Shown here: one piece after another, positions 54,485-55,402 of the stretch
Layout of the letters: every line of letters starts with the position of its first letter
Position numbering within the stretch: position 1 is the first letter of the stretch
DNA from: Halorientalis sp.
GTDB taxonomy: Archaea; Halobacteriota; Halobacteria; Halobacteriales; Haloarculaceae
Assembly: GCF_028275115.1 (NCBI RefSeq)
Contig: NZ_JAQCNH010000093.1
Coordinates: 1 to 55,402 of the forward strand
Length of the DNA stretch: 55,402 nt
Direction: 5' to 3'
The notes under the pieces: model-generated
Databases searched by the model: none
What the model saw: the letters and a program-made list of their open reading frames with translations, nothing else
Told to the model about the DNA's origin: nothing
Program-made: the position numbers and the translations under genes

Positions 54485-55402
54485 ATGCAGGACAAACGTG
54501 TTCTCGTAACAGGTGGTGCGGGGTTCATCGGTTCGAACTTGGCGAACCGCTTGGCCGCCGACAACGAAGTCGTCGCGCTCGACGACGGATACCTCGGGAC
54601 GCCCGACAATCTGGACGCTGGGGTCGAGTTCGTCGACGGCAGCGTCCTCGACGACGACCTCCCTGTCGAGGTCGATGTCGTGTTCCATCTGGCCGCGCTC
54701 TCGTCGCTCCAGATGCACGAAGACGATCCACAGCGCGGCGCTCGCGTCAACGTCGAAGGATTCGTCAACACCGTCGAGCAGGCCCGACAGGTAGGATGCG
54801 AGACGGTCGTCTACGCGACGACGTCTTCGATCTACGGCAGTCGGACCGAACCATCGCCCGAGGACATGCCCGTGGCCGTGGACACGGGCTACGAGGCCTC
54901 GAAGCTCGCCCGGGAACGCTACGGCGAGTATTTCGCCAACTACCACGGAATGAACGTGGCGGGACTGCGCTTTTTTTCCGTGTATCAGGGCTACGGGGGC
55001 GCGGAGGAGCACAAGGGCGAGTACGCCAACGTCATCGCGCAGTTCGCCGACGACATGGCAAACGGCGAGCCGCCAGTGCTGTACGGCGACGGCGAGCAGA
55101 CCCGCGACTTCACCCACGTCGCGGACATCGTCCGGGGAATCGAGACGACCGCCGACCACGAGCTGACCGGGCTCTACAATCTCGGGACCGGCGACGCCTA
55201 CAGTTTCAACACCGTCGTCGAGATGCTCAACGCGGAGCTAGGAACCGACATCGACCCCGAGTACGTCGAGAACCCGATTCCGGAGGAGGTGTACGTCCAC
55301 GACACCTGCGCGGACATCTCGAAGATCAACGACGCGACGGGCTGGGAACCCGAAATCGACTTCGAGGCGGGTATCGAGCGCGTCTGCGCGCAGTACCAGT
55401 AA
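54485..55402 (+). CDS. NAD-dependent sugar epimerase/dehydratase (GalE-like)
   Basis: 305 aa, complete, ending exactly at the window edge. Extended SDR: NAD loop VLVTGGAGFIGSNLANRL, acidic Asp after strand 2 (VVALDDGYLGTP), FHLAALSS, catalytic Tyr/Lys in TGYEASKLARERYGEYF, and substrate loop RFFSVYQGYGG, then QFADDMANGEPPVLYGDGEQ, TRDFTHVADIVRGI. Typical for UDP-glucose or UDP-GlcNAc 4-epimerases and related dehydratases in surface glycan synthesis. The exact sugar cannot be read. Divergent from the HTH gene with 152 bases between starts. Confidence 0.9.
   Translation: MQDKRVLVTGGAGFIGSNLANRLAADNEVVALDDGYLGTPDNLDAGVEFVDGSVLDDDLPVEVDVVFHLAALSSLQMHEDDPQRGARVNVEGFVNTVEQARQVGCETVVYATTSSIYGSRTEPSPEDMPVAVDTGYEASKLARERYGEYFANYHGMNVAGLRFFSVYQGYGGAEEHKGEYANVIAQFADDMANGEPPVLYGDGEQTRDFTHVADIVRGIETTADHELTGLYNLGTGDAYSFNTVVEMLNAELGTDIDPEYVENPIPEEVYVHDTCADISKINDATGWEPEIDFEAGIERVCAQYQ

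Overview
The window is a chromosomal piece of a halophilic archaeon (class Halobacteria). The evidence is uniformly high G+C, very acidic predicted proteins, Tat-type lipobox signals, a blue-copper halocyanin-type protein, DNA gyrase next to topoisomerase VI, many TATA boxes 25-30 bases before the start codon (leaderless transcripts), and several protein families known only from haloarchaea. No plasmid or phage backbone is visible. I see 50 complete or probably complete protein genes (four of them doubtful), three broken genes, two tRNA genes and one IS200/IS605-family tnpB element.

Layout. 0-3.7 kb: an HTH-CBS regulator with a palindrome in its promoter, a DUF555 protein, a small membrane protein, a wrecked ATP-dependent DNA ligase gene and an MBL-fold protein. 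3.7-12 kb: the topoisomerase block, with top6B-top6A on the minus strand diverging from gyrB-gyrA on the plus strand. 12-18.5 kb: an acyl-CoA block with an AidB-type acyl-CoA dehydrogenase, enoyl-CoA hydratase, a BKACE-family beta-keto acid cleavage enzyme and a carboxyltransferase with an extra N-terminal domain. Remnants of a DUF21/CBS membrane protein lie inside this block. 18.7-21.8 kb: small housekeeping and unknown genes. 22-26.5 kb: a copper block (Lrp-TRASH regulator, Cu+ P-type ATPase, two-domain cupredoxin). 26.5-29 kb: a haloalkane dehalogenase, a MoaD/SAMP-like ubiquitin-fold protein and a DUF4399-type lipoprotein. 29.1-31.1 kb: the tnpB element with a divergent ribbon-helix-helix-like micro-gene, then a tRNA-Arg(CCT) with a partial copy of its 3' end nearby.

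31.2-40 kb: cupin, TatA, peroxiredoxin, a frameshifted HD-hydrolase gene, an MFS transporter, an orphan 2-oxoacid dehydrogenase E1-alpha, a phosphoribosyltransferase and two zinc-ribbon membrane or signalling proteins. 40-45 kb: tRNA-Gly(TCC), a Trm9-like methyltransferase and a TadA/TadC-type pilus or secretion pair. 45-50 kb: phosphoglucosamine mutase homologue, cytidine deaminase and uridine phosphorylase (pyrimidine salvage), plus membrane proteins. 50-55.4 kb: a Tat-exported PhoD phosphatase carrying cohesin-like and dockerin-like modules, a type II NADH dehydrogenase, an HTH regulator and an NAD-dependent sugar epimerase that ends at the window edge.

Most interesting points: the cohesin-like plus dockerin-like tail on the PhoD phosphatase; the small-subunit-like domain fused to the acyl-CoA carboxyltransferase; the tnpB element whose RuvC-II acidic position is altered and which carries a divergent RHH gene; the cupredoxin whose second domain has lost copper ligands; and the ligase and HD-hydrolase pseudogenes, whose catalytic residues are gone.
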